From Streptococcus shenyangsis (GTDB taxonomy: Bacteria; Bacillota; Bacilli; Lactobacillales; Streptococcaceae), in the NCBI RefSeq assembly GCF_006385785.1, contig NZ_VFSH01000004.1, positions 1-48,723 of the forward strand: a stretch of 48,723 nucleotides of DNA, read 5' to 3'. Positions 26,588-35,318 of the stretch are shown here, one piece after another (position 1 is the stretch's first letter; each line of letters starts with the position of its first letter). The notes beneath the pieces are model-generated. The model was not told where the DNA came from, did not search any database, and saw only the letters and a program-made list of their open reading frames with translations. The position numbers and the translations under genes were made by a program.

Positions 26588-26651
26588 ATCTTACCTTATT
26601 TAAGATTACAAATTCATATAAATCTTAAATGGTCATCAAAACATCTTGAAT
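26588..26651 (-). promoter_or_regulatory. BlpR-type promoter of the surface thioredoxin unit
   Basis: ATTCAAGA (26644-26651) and ATTTAAGA (26623-26630), 21 bases apart, then 29 bases to TAAGAT (26588-26593). Confidence 0.82.
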
Positions 26652-26667
26652 TGCAAAAACTTCATTA

Positions 26668-26699
26668 TAAAAGGGTAAGTATTTCGAAAACACTTACCC
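26668..26699 (-). terminator. terminator just before a BlpR box
   Basis: GGGTAAGT (26692-26699) pairs with ACTTACCC (26673-26680) around an A/T-rich loop, followed by TTTTATAATG on the minus strand. It ends the unit that starts at 29150. Confidence 0.75.
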
Positions 26700-26718
26700 C
26701 TTTATACTTTATTAAGCT

Positions 26719-27123
26719 CTACTTTTTATAATACTTCAAGCCCCACATAAGCAGAAGCATGATAATTAAGCAGAGAACAGCGCCAATATATGCGATTATT
26801 TGTTGGTAGGCTTCTGTTGCTATGATACCTCTATACAAACAAATAATAGACATAAAGCCTGTCAAGCCGATGAACATGAGTTGATTGGTTCTAGGACTAA
26901 CAAAATCATCATCTTCAAATTCTCTTATCCTCATTTCCCTAGTGAGATAAACAGTAGCCAAAATAGAAGCCAAGTTAATAACTACTAAAAGAAATTGGAA
27001 AACTACGGAAAAATTTAAAAACTGACGAGATAGAAACAGATAAGTAGAGACAAGCACGGGAAACTGACCTAGGAACAATCTCGCAAGGAAGATGGTCCGT
27101 TTTTTAAAAAATATTTTTTTCAT
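26719..27123 (-). CDS. second BlpX-like membrane protein
   Basis: A 134-residue near-duplicate of the protein at 23090-23494: same length, the same four spans and the same MRIREFEDDD segment, with scattered differences mostly in the first 40 residues. The ATG at 27123 is preceded by GGAGAAAGC, the ribosome binding site that also precedes blpY. It is the last gene of the unit holding three bacteriocin-like peptides, so it may protect against a different peptide than its twin. Confidence 0.72.
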   Translation of the reverse strand: MKKIFFKKRTIFLARLFLGQFPVLVSTYLFLSRQFLNFSVVFQFLLVVINLASILATVYLTREMRIREFEDDDFVSPRTNQLMFIGLTGFMSIICLYRGIIATEAYQQIIAYIGAVLCLIIMLLLMWGLKYYKK

Positions 27124-27151
27124 TGCTTTCTCCATTACAATTAAATGACAT

Positions 27152-27466
27152 CTAATCATTTTCTAAAATTTGATAACTTTTGTGAAATGTTTTAGCAGAA
27201 ACAACTCTATGATTTGTAAGGTCAAGATAATCTCCTAGATAGCCAAGAACATACATTCCATAACCAGCGAATCCTCCTACAACTGTTCCAATCAGACTAA
27301 ACTTGATATTAGTTACGAAAAAAGTATTAAGAACCACCATTAGAATGCGCAGATGATTATCCAATCAAACCATATAATTTTTTTGAAAAGCTTCCTCTTC
27401 CCAACCTCCGAAACCTTCTTCAACTTTCGCAAAATTCTCAGTATCCACAATCTCAAATTGTGACAT
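27152..27466 (-). pseudogene. leader-fused relative of the 106-aa protein, broken by a nonsense codon
   Basis: From ATG 27466 the frame reads MSQFEIVDTENFAKVEE then GFGG, like a double-glycine leader, and joins the EEAFQKNYMV region of the protein at 22476-22796. At 27365-27367 a TGA stands where the relative has TGG (Trp), followed by 70 more codons closely matching the relative. So one point mutation interrupts a chimeric 104-codon gene. A TTG at 27364 could restart translation, but no ribosome binding site is seen. Confidence 0.7.
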
Positions 27467-27562
27467 CATTTAATATTATTAATCTAAACAGTAATAGTAT
27501 CCATTTCCCTATTTTTTAAGATTTTTTATCCAATATTATATCATATTGGTTACTTACATATA

Positions 27563-28165
27563 CTACAAGAATGATAAACAATTGTAACAGATATGAACTA
27601 AAATAGGCACCGATAGATTTTGACTCTTTTTATAAGCAAAGCCCAGCATGAAACCTCCAAATAGATAATAGATAAACGAAGGAACATCATAAGGAGCATG
27701 CAGGAAAGAGAAGAGAGAGGCAGTCAGTATAAGCCCCAACCAAGAATTTTCAAAAACCGCACCTTGAAGGATACCTCTGAAAACAAATTCCTCCAGAATA
27801 GGCCCAAAAACTGTCACGCTTGCAATAAAGGATAAGGAAATTCCTGTACTAGTAGCCTCAAGGTGTTGATATCTAGCACCAGAAGAGACTGTAAAAAAAC
27901 TATAATAACCTATATTTACCAGCACACAAATAAGAAAGCTTCCAATAAAAAGTAGAATTTCTTTCTTCGTTAACCTTCTTAGCGAAACCATATCAAACCA
28001 TTTCGCATAGGCAACACTCAGTGAAATCCAGAAAGTCTTTGTGATAATAAATAGGTACTCGTTTTGAAAAAAATCTCCTTGATTGATGGTATAACCTACT
28101 GTAGTAACTGTTATAAAGGCTAAAAATCCAACAAACACAGCATGACATTTGTTAAAAATAGTCAT
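27563..28165 (-). CDS. CPBP-family membrane immunity protein
   Basis: A 200-residue polytopic membrane protein, close relative of the one at 20828-21439 over its whole length. The CPBP motifs EEFVFRGILQGAVF and FSFLHAPYD are intact. GAGAGG precedes the ATG. It follows the three double-glycine peptides by ~380 bases and may be their self-immunity protease. The stretch 27467-27562 holds nothing recognisable. Confidence 0.75.
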   Translation of the reverse strand: MTIFNKCHAVFVGFLAFITVTTVGYTINQGDFFQNEYLFIITKTFWISLSVAYAKWFDMVSLRRLTKKEILLFIGSFLICVLVNIGYYSFFTVSSGARYQHLEATSTGISLSFIASVTVFGPILEEFVFRGILQGAVFENSWLGLILTASLFSFLHAPYDVPSFIYYLFGGFMLGFAYKKSQNLSVPILVHICYNCLSFL

Positions 28166-28546
28166 AAATACAACCTCTCTTTAATTGAAGTAACTAAAAA
28201 CTTAAACTTCAAAATTTTTTTCTCTATAAATACATTTTACTGATATTCCAAACATAGACAATCTAAATTTTTGTGAATTTCTACAAGAAAATTGGAATTT
28301 TTCAAATCATTACGAGCAAAGTTTGAAACTAACAAACTCCTCCACCTTACTATAAAGCACCAGAAAACGGCTAATTTCAATACTTAGGATATTTGAGACT
28401 ATATAATCGAATCTAAGTTTAGAATTTCCTTTTTTTCTAGAGTAGTTCCTCAGATAACTTTACCTATCATTCGAATTTACCTAAACACAGTATAATAAAA
28501 CTTTGTCTTTAACCTGAGGTGTTTTCAACTATAGTTTTATAAAAAT
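28166..28546. other. non-coding gap in the peptide unit
   Basis: About 380 AT-rich bases between the peptide genes and the CPBP gene. No frame of interest, BlpR box or convincing terminator was found. A weak inverted repeat (AAAATTCC / GGAATTTT) near 28291-28304 is probably chance. Confidence 0.5.
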
Positions 28547-28744
28547 TTAACATTGTGGTAAAATTTTTCCTGGATACGCAGGTGTATAGTTTTCACATAA
28601 AGGGAGATTCCCTCCTTTTCCCGGGTGAGTTAAAGCATATTCAAAATATCTCACCCAAGTGTCAGGATGAAATATTGAACCATGACTGTCACCACCATAA
28701 ATCAATTCTAGTTCCGATAATTCTATAATAGTAACTTTTCCCAT
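28547..28744 (-). CDS. double-glycine bacteriocin-like peptide, two cysteines
   Basis: A 65-residue precursor. The leader MGKVTIIELSELELIYGG (18 aa) has the hydrophobic spacing and GG of BlpA/ComA substrates. The 47-residue mature part has two cysteines, in NLPLCENYTPAYPGK and ILPQC at the very end. It shares the pattern LPxC-x2-Y-x-PAYP-x3-LP-x-C with the neighbouring peptide, suggesting a pair. It is not the Gly/Ala-rich class IIb type of most blp bacteriocins. Activity is inferred from leader, context and size. Confidence 0.72.
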   Translation of the reverse strand: MGKVTIIELSELELIYGGDSHGSIFHPDTWVRYFEYALTHPGKGGNLPLCENYTPAYPGKILPQC

Positions 28745-28753
28745 TCTATTTCC

Positions 28754-28945
28754 CTACTTTCTACATGGTAAAACAGGCGCCGGATAAGCTGGACCATATT
28801 CGTAACACATTGGAAGAGTAACCGAATTTGGATGAGGGTGTGCTAAATATCTTCCTATTTTTTCTCCCAATTCATAAAAATTTATCAAATCGTCTCCTCC
28901 TTGTATTCTTTCTAAATTTGAATCTGTTAATACCTTTATATATTT
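28754..28945 (-). CDS. double-glycine bacteriocin-like peptide, two cysteines, partner of the next
   Basis: A 63-residue precursor from ATG 28945; a longer frame reaches 29005, but only the internal ATG gives a leader of normal length, MKYIKVLTDSNLERIQGG, and has AAGGAG upstream. The 46-residue mature part starts DDLINFYELGEKIGRYL and ends TLPMCYEYGPAYPAPVLPCR plus K. Two cysteines. Its stop is 9 bases before the next peptide's start, and the two share their C-terminal pattern, so they may act together or be duplicates. Confidence 0.72.
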   Translation of the reverse strand, partial: KYIKVLTDSNLERIQGGDDLINFYELGEKIGRYLAHPHPNSVTLPMCYEYGPAYPAPVLPCRK

Positions 28946-28964
28946 CATTGTTTTACTCCTTCTT

Positions 28965-29150
28965 CTATGGTAGCTTAACACAATACCAGTGATTTCCATT
29001 ATCAATCATACATTTCTCATCAGTATAACCAGCTAATATCCCATAAGCAAAAAATCCTGCTGGACCAACCCACCAAGCAATTCCGCCTTCTATATCAGAA
29101 AGTGTATCCTCATCAAGAATTTTTAAGGATACAGAAGATTGTAAAATCAT
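28965..29150 (-). CDS. double-glycine bacteriocin-like peptide with C-terminal cysteine pair
   Basis: A 61-residue precursor. GGAGGTATTCATC precedes ATG 29150; a longer frame to 29165 lacks a site. The leader MILQSSVSLKILDEDTLSDI plus EGG is followed by a 38-residue mature part: a hydrophobic Gly/Ala segment IAWWVGPAGFFAYGILAGY, then DEKCMIDNGNHWYCVKLP with two cysteines nine residues apart. First gene of the unit and directly under BlpR control. Probably pore-forming, judged by the hydrophobic half. Confidence 0.72.
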   Translation of the reverse strand: MILQSSVSLKILDEDTLSDIEGGIAWWVGPAGFFAYGILAGYTDEKCMIDNGNHWYCVKLP

Positions 29151-29212
29151 GATGAATACCTCCATTTTATTTTTATTTTTATTTTTTGTCTTGTTGCAAC
29201 CTTGACAAGTTT

Positions 29213-29276
29213 AGTATATCACCGTTTATTAATTTTTTTCATCCAAATCTTGAATTGTCATCGAAACGTCTTAAAT
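29213..29276 (-). promoter_or_regulatory. BlpR-type promoter of the bacteriocin peptide unit
   Basis: ATTTAAGA (29269-29276) and ATTCAAGA (29248-29255), 21 bases apart, then 29 bases to TATACT (29213-29218). It diverges from the blpA promoter 66 bases away. Confidence 0.82.
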
Positions 29277-29341
29277 TAGCTTTTTTATTTAAAACCACCT
29301 CTAAATTTTTTTTAAAGATAATTTCTAATCACTTTTTTACC

Positions 29342-29405
29342 ATTCAGGAAGTTTCAATGACTATTCAAGATTTCATAAAATATGAACTTATTTTTATGGC
29401 ATAAT
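29342..29405 (+). promoter_or_regulatory. BlpR-type promoter of blpABC
   Basis: ATTCAGGA (29342-29349) and ATTCAAGA (29363-29370), 21 bases apart, then 29 bases to CATAAT (29400-29405). It drives the exporter and pheromone genes, closing the autoinduction loop. Confidence 0.82.
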
Positions 29406-29442
29406 ATACCTATCTACTATATGAAAATGAAAGGAATTGCCA

Positions 29443-31596
29443 ATGACTTCTTATAAACGTACATTTGTTCCTCAAATAGATGCTAGAGACTGCGGTGTTG
29501 CTGCCTTAGCCTCGATTGCTAAATTCTATGGTTCAGATTTTTCTCTAGCTCACTTAAGAGAACTTGCAAAGACCAATAAAGAAGGGACGACTGCTCTTGG
29601 CATTGTAAAAGCCGCTGATGAAATGGGCTTTGAAACAAGACCTGTTCAAGCAGATAAAACTCTCTTTGACATGAGTGATGTCCCCTATCCATTTATCGTT
29701 CACGTTAACAAAGAAGGAAAACTCCAACATTACTATGTTGTCTATCAAACAAAGAAAGACTATCTGATTATTGGTGATCCTGATCCTTCTGTAAAAATCA
29801 CCAAAATGTCAAAAGAACGCTTTTTCTCTGAATGGACTGGAGTAACTATTTTTCTAGCTCCCAAACCTAGCTATCAACCCCATAAAGATAAAAAGAATGG
29901 TCTACTAAGCTTCCTTCCTCTGATTTTCAAACAAAAATCTCTTATTGCTTATATTGTTCTCTCAAGCTTATTGGTCACTATTATCAATATAGGTGGTTCT
30001 TATTATCTCCAAGGAATCTTGGATGAATACATCCCAAATCAGATGAGATCAACTTTAGGAATTATCTCAGTTGGTCTGGTTATCACCTATATCCTCCAGC
30101 AAGTCATGAGCTTCTCCCGTGATTATCTCCTAACTGTTCTGAGTCAGAGATTAAGCATTGATGTGATTTTATCCTATATTCGCCATATTTTTGAACTTCC
30201 TATGTCTTTCTTTGCGACACGTCGTACAGGGGAAATTATTTCACGGTTCACAGATGCCAACTCTATTATAGATGCCTTGGCTTCTACCATTCTTTCTCTT
30301 TTTCTGGATGTTTCCATTCTGATTCTTGTAGGGGGCGTCTTACTGGCACAAAACCCTAATCTCTTCCTTCTTTCTCTTATTTCCATTCCTATATACATGG
30401 TCATCATCTTTTCTTTTATGAAGCCTTTTGAAAAAATGAACCATGATGTCATGCAAAGTAATTCTATGGTTAGTTCTGCCATTATCGAAGATATCAACGG
30501 GATTGAAACTATAAAGTCGCTCACGAGTGAAGAAAATCGCTATCAAAATATAGACAGCGAATTTGTAGATTATTTGGAAAAATCCTTTAAGCTCAGTAAA
30601 TATTCTATTTTACAAACGAGTTTAAAGCAGGGAACAAAATTAGTTCTGAATATCCTTATCCTATGGTTTGGCGCTCAATTAGTCATGTCGAGTAAAATTT
30701 CTATCGGTCAGCTGATTACCTTTAACACACTTCTTTCTTACTTTACAACTCCTATGGAAAATATTATCAATCTCCAAACCAAACTCCAATCTGCGAAAGT
30801 CGCTAATAACCGTTTGAACGAAGTCTATCTAGTCGAATCTGAATTTCAAGTTCAAGAAAACCCTGTTCATTCACATTTTTTGATGGGCGATATTGAATTT
30901 GATGACCTTTCTTATAAGTATGGTTTTGGACGAGATACCTTAACAGATATTAATCTCACGATTAAACAAGGAGATAAGGTTAGCCTAGTTGGAGTCAGTG
31001 GTTCTGGTAAAACAACTTTAGCCAAAATGATTGTCAATTTCTTTGAACCCTACAAAGGACATATTTCCATCAATCATCAGGATATTAAAAACATTGATAA
31101 GAAAGTCTTGCGCCGTCATATTAATTACCTACCCCAACAAGCCTATATCTTTAATGGCTCTATCTTGGAAAATTTAACCTTGGGCGGTAATCATATGATT
31201 AGCCAAGAAGATATTCTAAGAGCTTGTGAATTAGCTGAAATCCGTCAAGACATTGAAAGAATGCCTATGGGCTATCAAACTCAGCTCTCTGATGGAGCTG
31301 GTCTATCAGGAGGACAAAAGCAACGAATCGCTCTCGCTCGTGCTCTTTTAACTAAAGCTCCTGTTCTAATACTAGATGAAGCTACTAGCGGTCTTGATGT
31401 CTTGACTGAGAAAAAAGTTATAGATAATCTTATGTCCCTCACTGATAAAACCATTCTCTTTGTAGCCCATCGTCTCAGTATAGCCGAACGAACCAACCGT
31501 GTCATTGTTCTTGACCAGGGGAAAATCATTGAAGTTGGTAGCCACCAAGAGTTAATGCAGGCGCAAGGTTTCTACCATCATCTGTTCAATAAATAA
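29443..31596 (+). CDS. blpA: BlpA peptidase-containing ABC exporter, intact
   Basis: A 717-residue bacteriocin/pheromone exporter. The N-terminal C39 peptidase has Cys17 (DARDCGVAAL), a His in LQHYYVVYQ and an Asp in IIGDPDP; it cuts leaders after GG. About six membrane spans follow (160-430). The ATPase has GVSGSGKTT, LSGGQKQRIALARAL and VLILDEATSGLD. The ATG at 29443 has AAGGA upstream; a TTG two codons earlier is less likely. The frame is uninterrupted, unlike many pneumococcal blpA alleles that carry a frameshift. Resembles ComA. Confidence 0.95.
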   Translation: MTSYKRTFVPQIDARDCGVAALASIAKFYGSDFSLAHLRELAKTNKEGTTALGIVKAADEMGFETRPVQADKTLFDMSDVPYPFIVHVNKEGKLQHYYVVYQTKKDYLIIGDPDPSVKITKMSKERFFSEWTGVTIFLAPKPSYQPHKDKKNGLLSFLPLIFKQKSLIAYIVLSSLLVTIINIGGSYYLQGILDEYIPNQMRSTLGIISVGLVITYILQQVMSFSRDYLLTVLSQRLSIDVILSYIRHIFELPMSFFATRRTGEIISRFTDANSIIDALASTILSLFLDVSILILVGGVLLAQNPNLFLLSLISIPIYMVIIFSFMKPFEKMNHDVMQSNSMVSSAIIEDINGIETIKSLTSEENRYQNIDSEFVDYLEKSFKLSKYSILQTSLKQGTKLVLNILILWFGAQLVMSSKISIGQLITFNTLLSYFTTPMENIINLQTKLQSAKVANNRLNEVYLVESEFQVQENPVHSHFLMGDIEFDDLSYKYGFGRDTLTDINLTIKQGDKVSLVGVSGSGKTTLAKMIVNFFEPYKGHISINHQDIKNIDKKVLRRHINYLPQQAYIFNGSILENLTLGGNHMISQEDILRACELAEIRQDIERMPMGYQTQLSDGAGLSGGQKQRIALARALLTKAPVLILDEATSGLDVLTEKKVIDNLMSLTDKTILFVAHRLSIAERTNRVIVLDQGKIIEVGSHQELMQAQGFYHHLFNK

Positions 31597-31606
31597 GGAG
31601 AATGTC

Positions 31607-32968
31607 ATGAATCCTAATCTTTTTAGAAGCGTCGAGTTTTATCAGAGACGTTACCATAACTATGCGACAGTGTTAATTATACCTCTTTCATTACTACTTA
31701 CTTTCATCTTGATTTTCTCCCTTGTTGCCACAAAAGAAATTACTGTCACTTCCCAAGGAGAAATCGCCCCTACAAGTGTCATTGCATCTATTCAGTCAAC
31801 AAGTGATAATCCTATCCTTGCTAATCATTTAGTGGCAAATCAAGTAGTTGAAAAAGGGGACTTACTCATCAAATACTCTGAAACAATGGAAGAAAGTCAG
31901 AAAACTGCCTTAGAAACTCAACTACACAGACTTGAGAAGCAAAAAGAAGGACTTGGAATTTTGAAACAAAGCTTAGAAAAAGCGACTGATCTTTTTTCTG
32001 GCGAGGATGAGTTTGGCTACCATAATACCTTTAGGAATTTTACTAAACAATCCCATGATATTGAACTGGGTATCACAAAGACTAACACTGAGGTTTCAAA
32101 TCAAGCCAATCTTGCCAATAGCAGTTCATCAGCCATCGAACAAGAAATTACAAAAGTTCAACAACAAATTGGAGAATATCAAGAGCTGAGAGATGCTATC
32201 ATAAATAACAGAGCTCGCTTACCAACTGGCAATCCGCACCAGTCAATTTTGAATCGTTATCTTGTAGCCTCACAAGGACAAACACAGGGAACTGCAGATG
32301 AGCCATTTTTATCTCAAATTAATCAAAGTATTGCAGGTCTTGAAACATCTATCGCAAGCCTCAAAATTCAGCAAGCTGGTATCGGAAGTGTAGCAACTTA
32401 TGATAATAGTTTAGTAACCAAAATTGAAGTACTCCGCACTCAGTTTTTACAGACAGCCTCACAGCAACAACTAACCGTGGAGAATCAATTAACAGAATTA
32501 AAAGTACAACTAGATCAAGCGACACAGCGTTTGGAAAACAATACTTTAACCGCTCCAAGTAAAGGTATCATTCACTTAAACAGTGAATTTGAAGGTAAAA
32601 ATAGAATTCCAACTGGTACAGAAATTGCTCAAATATTTCCTGTCATCACAGATACAAGAGAAGTACTAATCACTTACTACGTATCTTCTGACTATCTACC
32701 TCTACTAGATAAAGGACAAACTGTAAGATTAAAACTGGAGAAGATTGGAAATCACGGCATTACCATCATCGGCCAACTTCAGACAATTGATCAAACTCCT
32801 ACCAGAACAGAGCAAGGAAATCTCTTTAAATTAACCGCTCTTGCAAAACTATCTAACGAGGATAGTAAACTCATCCAATATGGCTTACAAGGTCGCGTCA
32901 CTAGTGTAACTGCAAAGAAAACATATTTTGATTATTTCAAAGATAAAATGTTAACCCATTCTGATTAA
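31607..32968 (+). CDS. blpB: BlpB exporter accessory protein
   Basis: A 453-residue HlyD/ComB-type accessory protein: short cytoplasmic start, one membrane span (residues ~19-42), then a long helical coiled region (100-320) flanked by beta-rich halves (GEIAPTSVIASIQS; LTAPSKGIIHLNSEF). It bridges the exporter to the outside. It begins 10 bases after blpA with AAGGAGAATGTC before the ATG. Confidence 0.92.
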   Translation: MNPNLFRSVEFYQRRYHNYATVLIIPLSLLLTFILIFSLVATKEITVTSQGEIAPTSVIASIQSTSDNPILANHLVANQVVEKGDLLIKYSETMEESQKTALETQLHRLEKQKEGLGILKQSLEKATDLFSGEDEFGYHNTFRNFTKQSHDIELGITKTNTEVSNQANLANSSSSAIEQEITKVQQQIGEYQELRDAIINNRARLPTGNPHQSILNRYLVASQGQTQGTADEPFLSQINQSIAGLETSIASLKIQQAGIGSVATYDNSLVTKIEVLRTQFLQTASQQQLTVENQLTELKVQLDQATQRLENNTLTAPSKGIIHLNSEFEGKNRIPTGTEIAQIFPVITDTREVLITYYVSSDYLPLLDKGQTVRLKLEKIGNHGITIIGQLQTIDQTPTRTEQGNLFKLTALAKLSNEDSKLIQYGLQGRVTSVTAKKTYFDYFKDKMLTHSD

Positions 32969-33024
32969 TTTTCAGATAACACTCTATAACTATTTATTAT
33001 CTTATAAAACAGGAGAATCATAAC

Positions 33025-33180
33025 ATGGATAAGAAACAAAACCTAACTTCATTTCAAGAACTAACAACTACCGAACTCAACCAGATTACAGGTGGAGGAT
33101 GGTGGGAAGATTTATTATATAGATTTAATCTAATTGAACAAAACAATACAAAAGGATTTAATCAACCAATACAACTATAA
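33025..33180 (+). CDS. blpC: BlpC peptide pheromone precursor
   Basis: A 51-residue precursor: leader MDKKQNLTSFQELTTTELNQ plus ITGG (24 aa), then a 27-residue pheromone beginning GWWEDLLYRF and ending GFNQPIQL. Length, GW start and PIQL end are those of BlpC pheromones; the middle differs from the alleles I remember. AGGAGAATCATAAC precedes the ATG. It is cut and exported by BlpA/BlpB and sensed by BlpH. Confidence 0.93.
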   Translation: MDKKQNLTSFQELTTTELNQITGGGWWEDLLYRFNLIEQNNTKGFNQPIQL

Positions 33181-33182
33181 AA

Positions 33183-33221
33183 AATAAGACCGAGAAACAA
33201 AAACTCTCGGTCTTATTTTTC
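33183..33221. terminator. bidirectional terminator between blpC and blpH
   Basis: A perfect 13-bp stem (33183-33195 with 33205-33217), loop of 9, with T-runs on both strands. It serves the converging blpABC and blpSRH transcripts. Confidence 0.9.
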
Positions 33222-33222
33222 A

Positions 33223-34563
33223 TCATTCTATAGGTATCACAGTAAGCACCTGACGAAAGACTTGATTTTGACAGGTGGTATTTAGACTGGTATTAGGATG
33301 ACTTTCAACAATCTTAATGACAGTATAAAGACCAACTCCTCTCTCCTCCCCTTTAGAACTTGCTCCAAAGGAGAAGATTTCAGAAAGATCGATGACCTCC
33401 TCTTTGATGGAGTTTTCAATGATAAAGGTCTCCTGTGCTCCATTTTTTAAAAAGGCAATTGAAACATGAGGTTGAGTAGCCTCTGCACTAGCTTCAATGG
33501 CATTATCACAAAGGATAGACACAATGGTTAGAAAATCAAGCAGGCTCATCCCCTCGACCTGAATCTCCTCAGGAACTTCGACATTAAAGACAATCTTCTT
33601 ATCTCTGGCTTTTATAAATTTCCCTGCTAGGAGACTTTTGAGGGCACGGTCACGAACATTTACCAATCTGCCAAGATCATATTTATTGTCCTGCAATTTC
33701 TGACTGGAATCCTTTAAGACGGAATCGTAGACCTCTTTTATCTGCTCCATATCCTCCTCTTCAATACCCAGACGTAAACTAGTCAAGAGGTTGGTGTAGT
33801 CATGGCGAAAACCCCGTACTTCCTTGTAAAGTTCCTCTATATGCCGACTATAGCGTTCCATATCTCTATAGCGCAAGGCCTGCTCTTGGTTCAGTCTCTC
33901 ACGGAGTTTGTCCTTCAAATAGGTATCTAACTTCTTGATAATTCCCATAAAAAAGAGTAGGTAAAAGACTAGGATGAAATGGCGAACAGTCCTTAATTGA
34001 ATACCTTGTTCATATTCAAGGTAAGATAGACTTTGCATCACTAGATAATAAGCCCCCATTGCCCAGTTAATCTTAGTAAGAGACTTTTGAAAATCTTTAT
34101 CTAGAATCTCCCTTCTCAATCTAGTGAAATCATAGTCCAACCATTTCAAAAAGACTAAAACTATGAAGCAAACGAATATCATAATCAATAAAAAGATAGG
34201 ATTGCTATCTTTATCTACAATTTCTTGTCCCAAAAATGGAAGTACAAAATAGGAGACTCCTCTATAAAAGAGATTCACCAATATCATTGGAAAGAGACCA
34301 TAAAAGAAAAGGAGTTTTTTAGGAAGCCCTCTTAACAATAAGAAAGACAAACCTATGCCGAACAAAGGTTCTATTAAGTATGAGAGATAGTCAGTCAGGA
34401 CTAAAAATTTAAAAGTTGTAAAAATTGCTGCCAGAAGAAATTTTAAAAGAAAGGCCTTAAAAATTCTATCGAAAGTGAGACTAATTCCATCTACCTTAAA
34501 GAATATGACAATTTTTAGTCCATTAATAATAAGTGAATACAACAATATCCAAGCAATGTTCAT
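33223..34563 (-). CDS. blpH: BlpH pheromone receptor histidine kinase
   Basis: A 446-residue HPK10-type sensor. About six hydrophobic spans in the first ~210 residues form the peptide-sensing part. The phospho-accepting His254 sits in VRGFRHDYTNLL, and the ATPase has LCDNAIEAS and RGVGLYTVIK. It starts 13 bases after blpR. Its sensor half should match the BlpC variant encoded alongside. Confidence 0.95.
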   Translation of the reverse strand: MNIAWILLYSLIINGLKIVIFFKVDGISLTFDRIFKAFLLKFLLAAIFTTFKFLVLTDYLSYLIEPLFGIGLSFLLLRGLPKKLLFFYGLFPMILVNLFYRGVSYFVLPFLGQEIVDKDSNPIFLLIMIFVCFIVLVFLKWLDYDFTRLRREILDKDFQKSLTKINWAMGAYYLVMQSLSYLEYEQGIQLRTVRHFILVFYLLFFMGIIKKLDTYLKDKLRERLNQEQALRYRDMERYSRHIEELYKEVRGFRHDYTNLLTSLRLGIEEEDMEQIKEVYDSVLKDSSQKLQDNKYDLGRLVNVRDRALKSLLAGKFIKARDKKIVFNVEVPEEIQVEGMSLLDFLTIVSILCDNAIEASAEATQPHVSIAFLKNGAQETFIIENSIKEEVIDLSEIFSFGASSKGEERGVGLYTVIKIVESHPNTSLNTTCQNQVFRQVLTVIPIE

Positions 34564-34576
34564 AAACTCTCCTAGC

Positions 34577-35314
34577 TCAGTGTAAGTTATTGATGGCCTC
34601 AGACACTTCCCTGACCTTATAACGCGCTATCATACAGCTTCCACCATTGGGAAAGAAAAGGAGTTTTTCTTTCTTATCCAAATGCACCACATTTGCAGGA
34701 TTGATGAGAAAAGAGCGGTGGCACTGCAAGAGACGGGGCTCCTGCTTGAAAACCTCCTCTAAACTCGCTGTAAATTCCAGCCTGTCCGTCTTGGTATAGA
34801 GAATAACACGATGGGCTCTGGGCGACGTTTCAAGATAGTAAACCTCTTTAAAAGGATACTGGAATTGGGCAAATTTTGATTTAAAGTAAAAGCAATCTTC
34901 CGCCAGACTTTTACTGTCTTGACTATTGGCATAGAGAAGGGCTGTTTCGATACGAGATTCAAACTCCTCTGCCGAAAGAGCCTTATCAATGTAGTCCAAA
35001 GCAGACACTTGGTAGCGAAAGGACAGGGGCATAAACTCCGAGTGAGTCGTCACAAAGACGATGAGAGCATAAGGATCTCGATCCCGAATTTTTCTAGCCA
35101 CTTCCAGCCCCTTCATCTCCTCATTTCGAATCTCAATATCCAAAAAGAATAGCTGATGGGCTCCCTTCTCATGCACCTCTGACAGCAGCTGGTCTGGTTT
35201 GCCAAAAACTTCAAAAGAACTGGGAGTGATATGATGTTCCTTCAAGAGTTTCTCAATCGTTGTTTCAATTCTATCTTGTTGGGAAAAATCATCTTCTAAA
35301 ACAAATATTCTCAT
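34577..35314 (-). CDS. blpR: BlpR response regulator
   Basis: A 245-residue AgrA/ComE-type regulator: receiver with acidic Glu7-Asp8-Asp9 and phospho-acceptor Asp59 (LFFLDIEIR), then a LytTR DNA-binding domain from ~140 (FPFKEVYYLETS, LLQCHRSFLINPANV). It binds tandem repeats 21 bases apart; six such sites are seen in this window. It sits 4 bases after blpS. Confidence 0.95.
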   Translation of the reverse strand: MRIFVLEDDFSQQDRIETTIEKLLKEHHITPSSFEVFGKPDQLLSEVHEKGAHQLFFLDIEIRNEEMKGLEVARKIRDRDPYALIVFVTTHSEFMPLSFRYQVSALDYIDKALSAEEFESRIETALLYANSQDSKSLAEDCFYFKSKFAQFQYPFKEVYYLETSPRAHRVILYTKTDRLEFTASLEEVFKQEPRLLQCHRSFLINPANVVHLDKKEKLLFFPNGGSCMIARYKVREVSEAINNLH

Positions 35315-35318
35315 CTTC

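Noticed and set aside
28291..28304. Weak inverted repeat in the peptide-unit gap
   Set aside because: Short, AT-only arms are expected by chance in such sequence, and no T-run follows.
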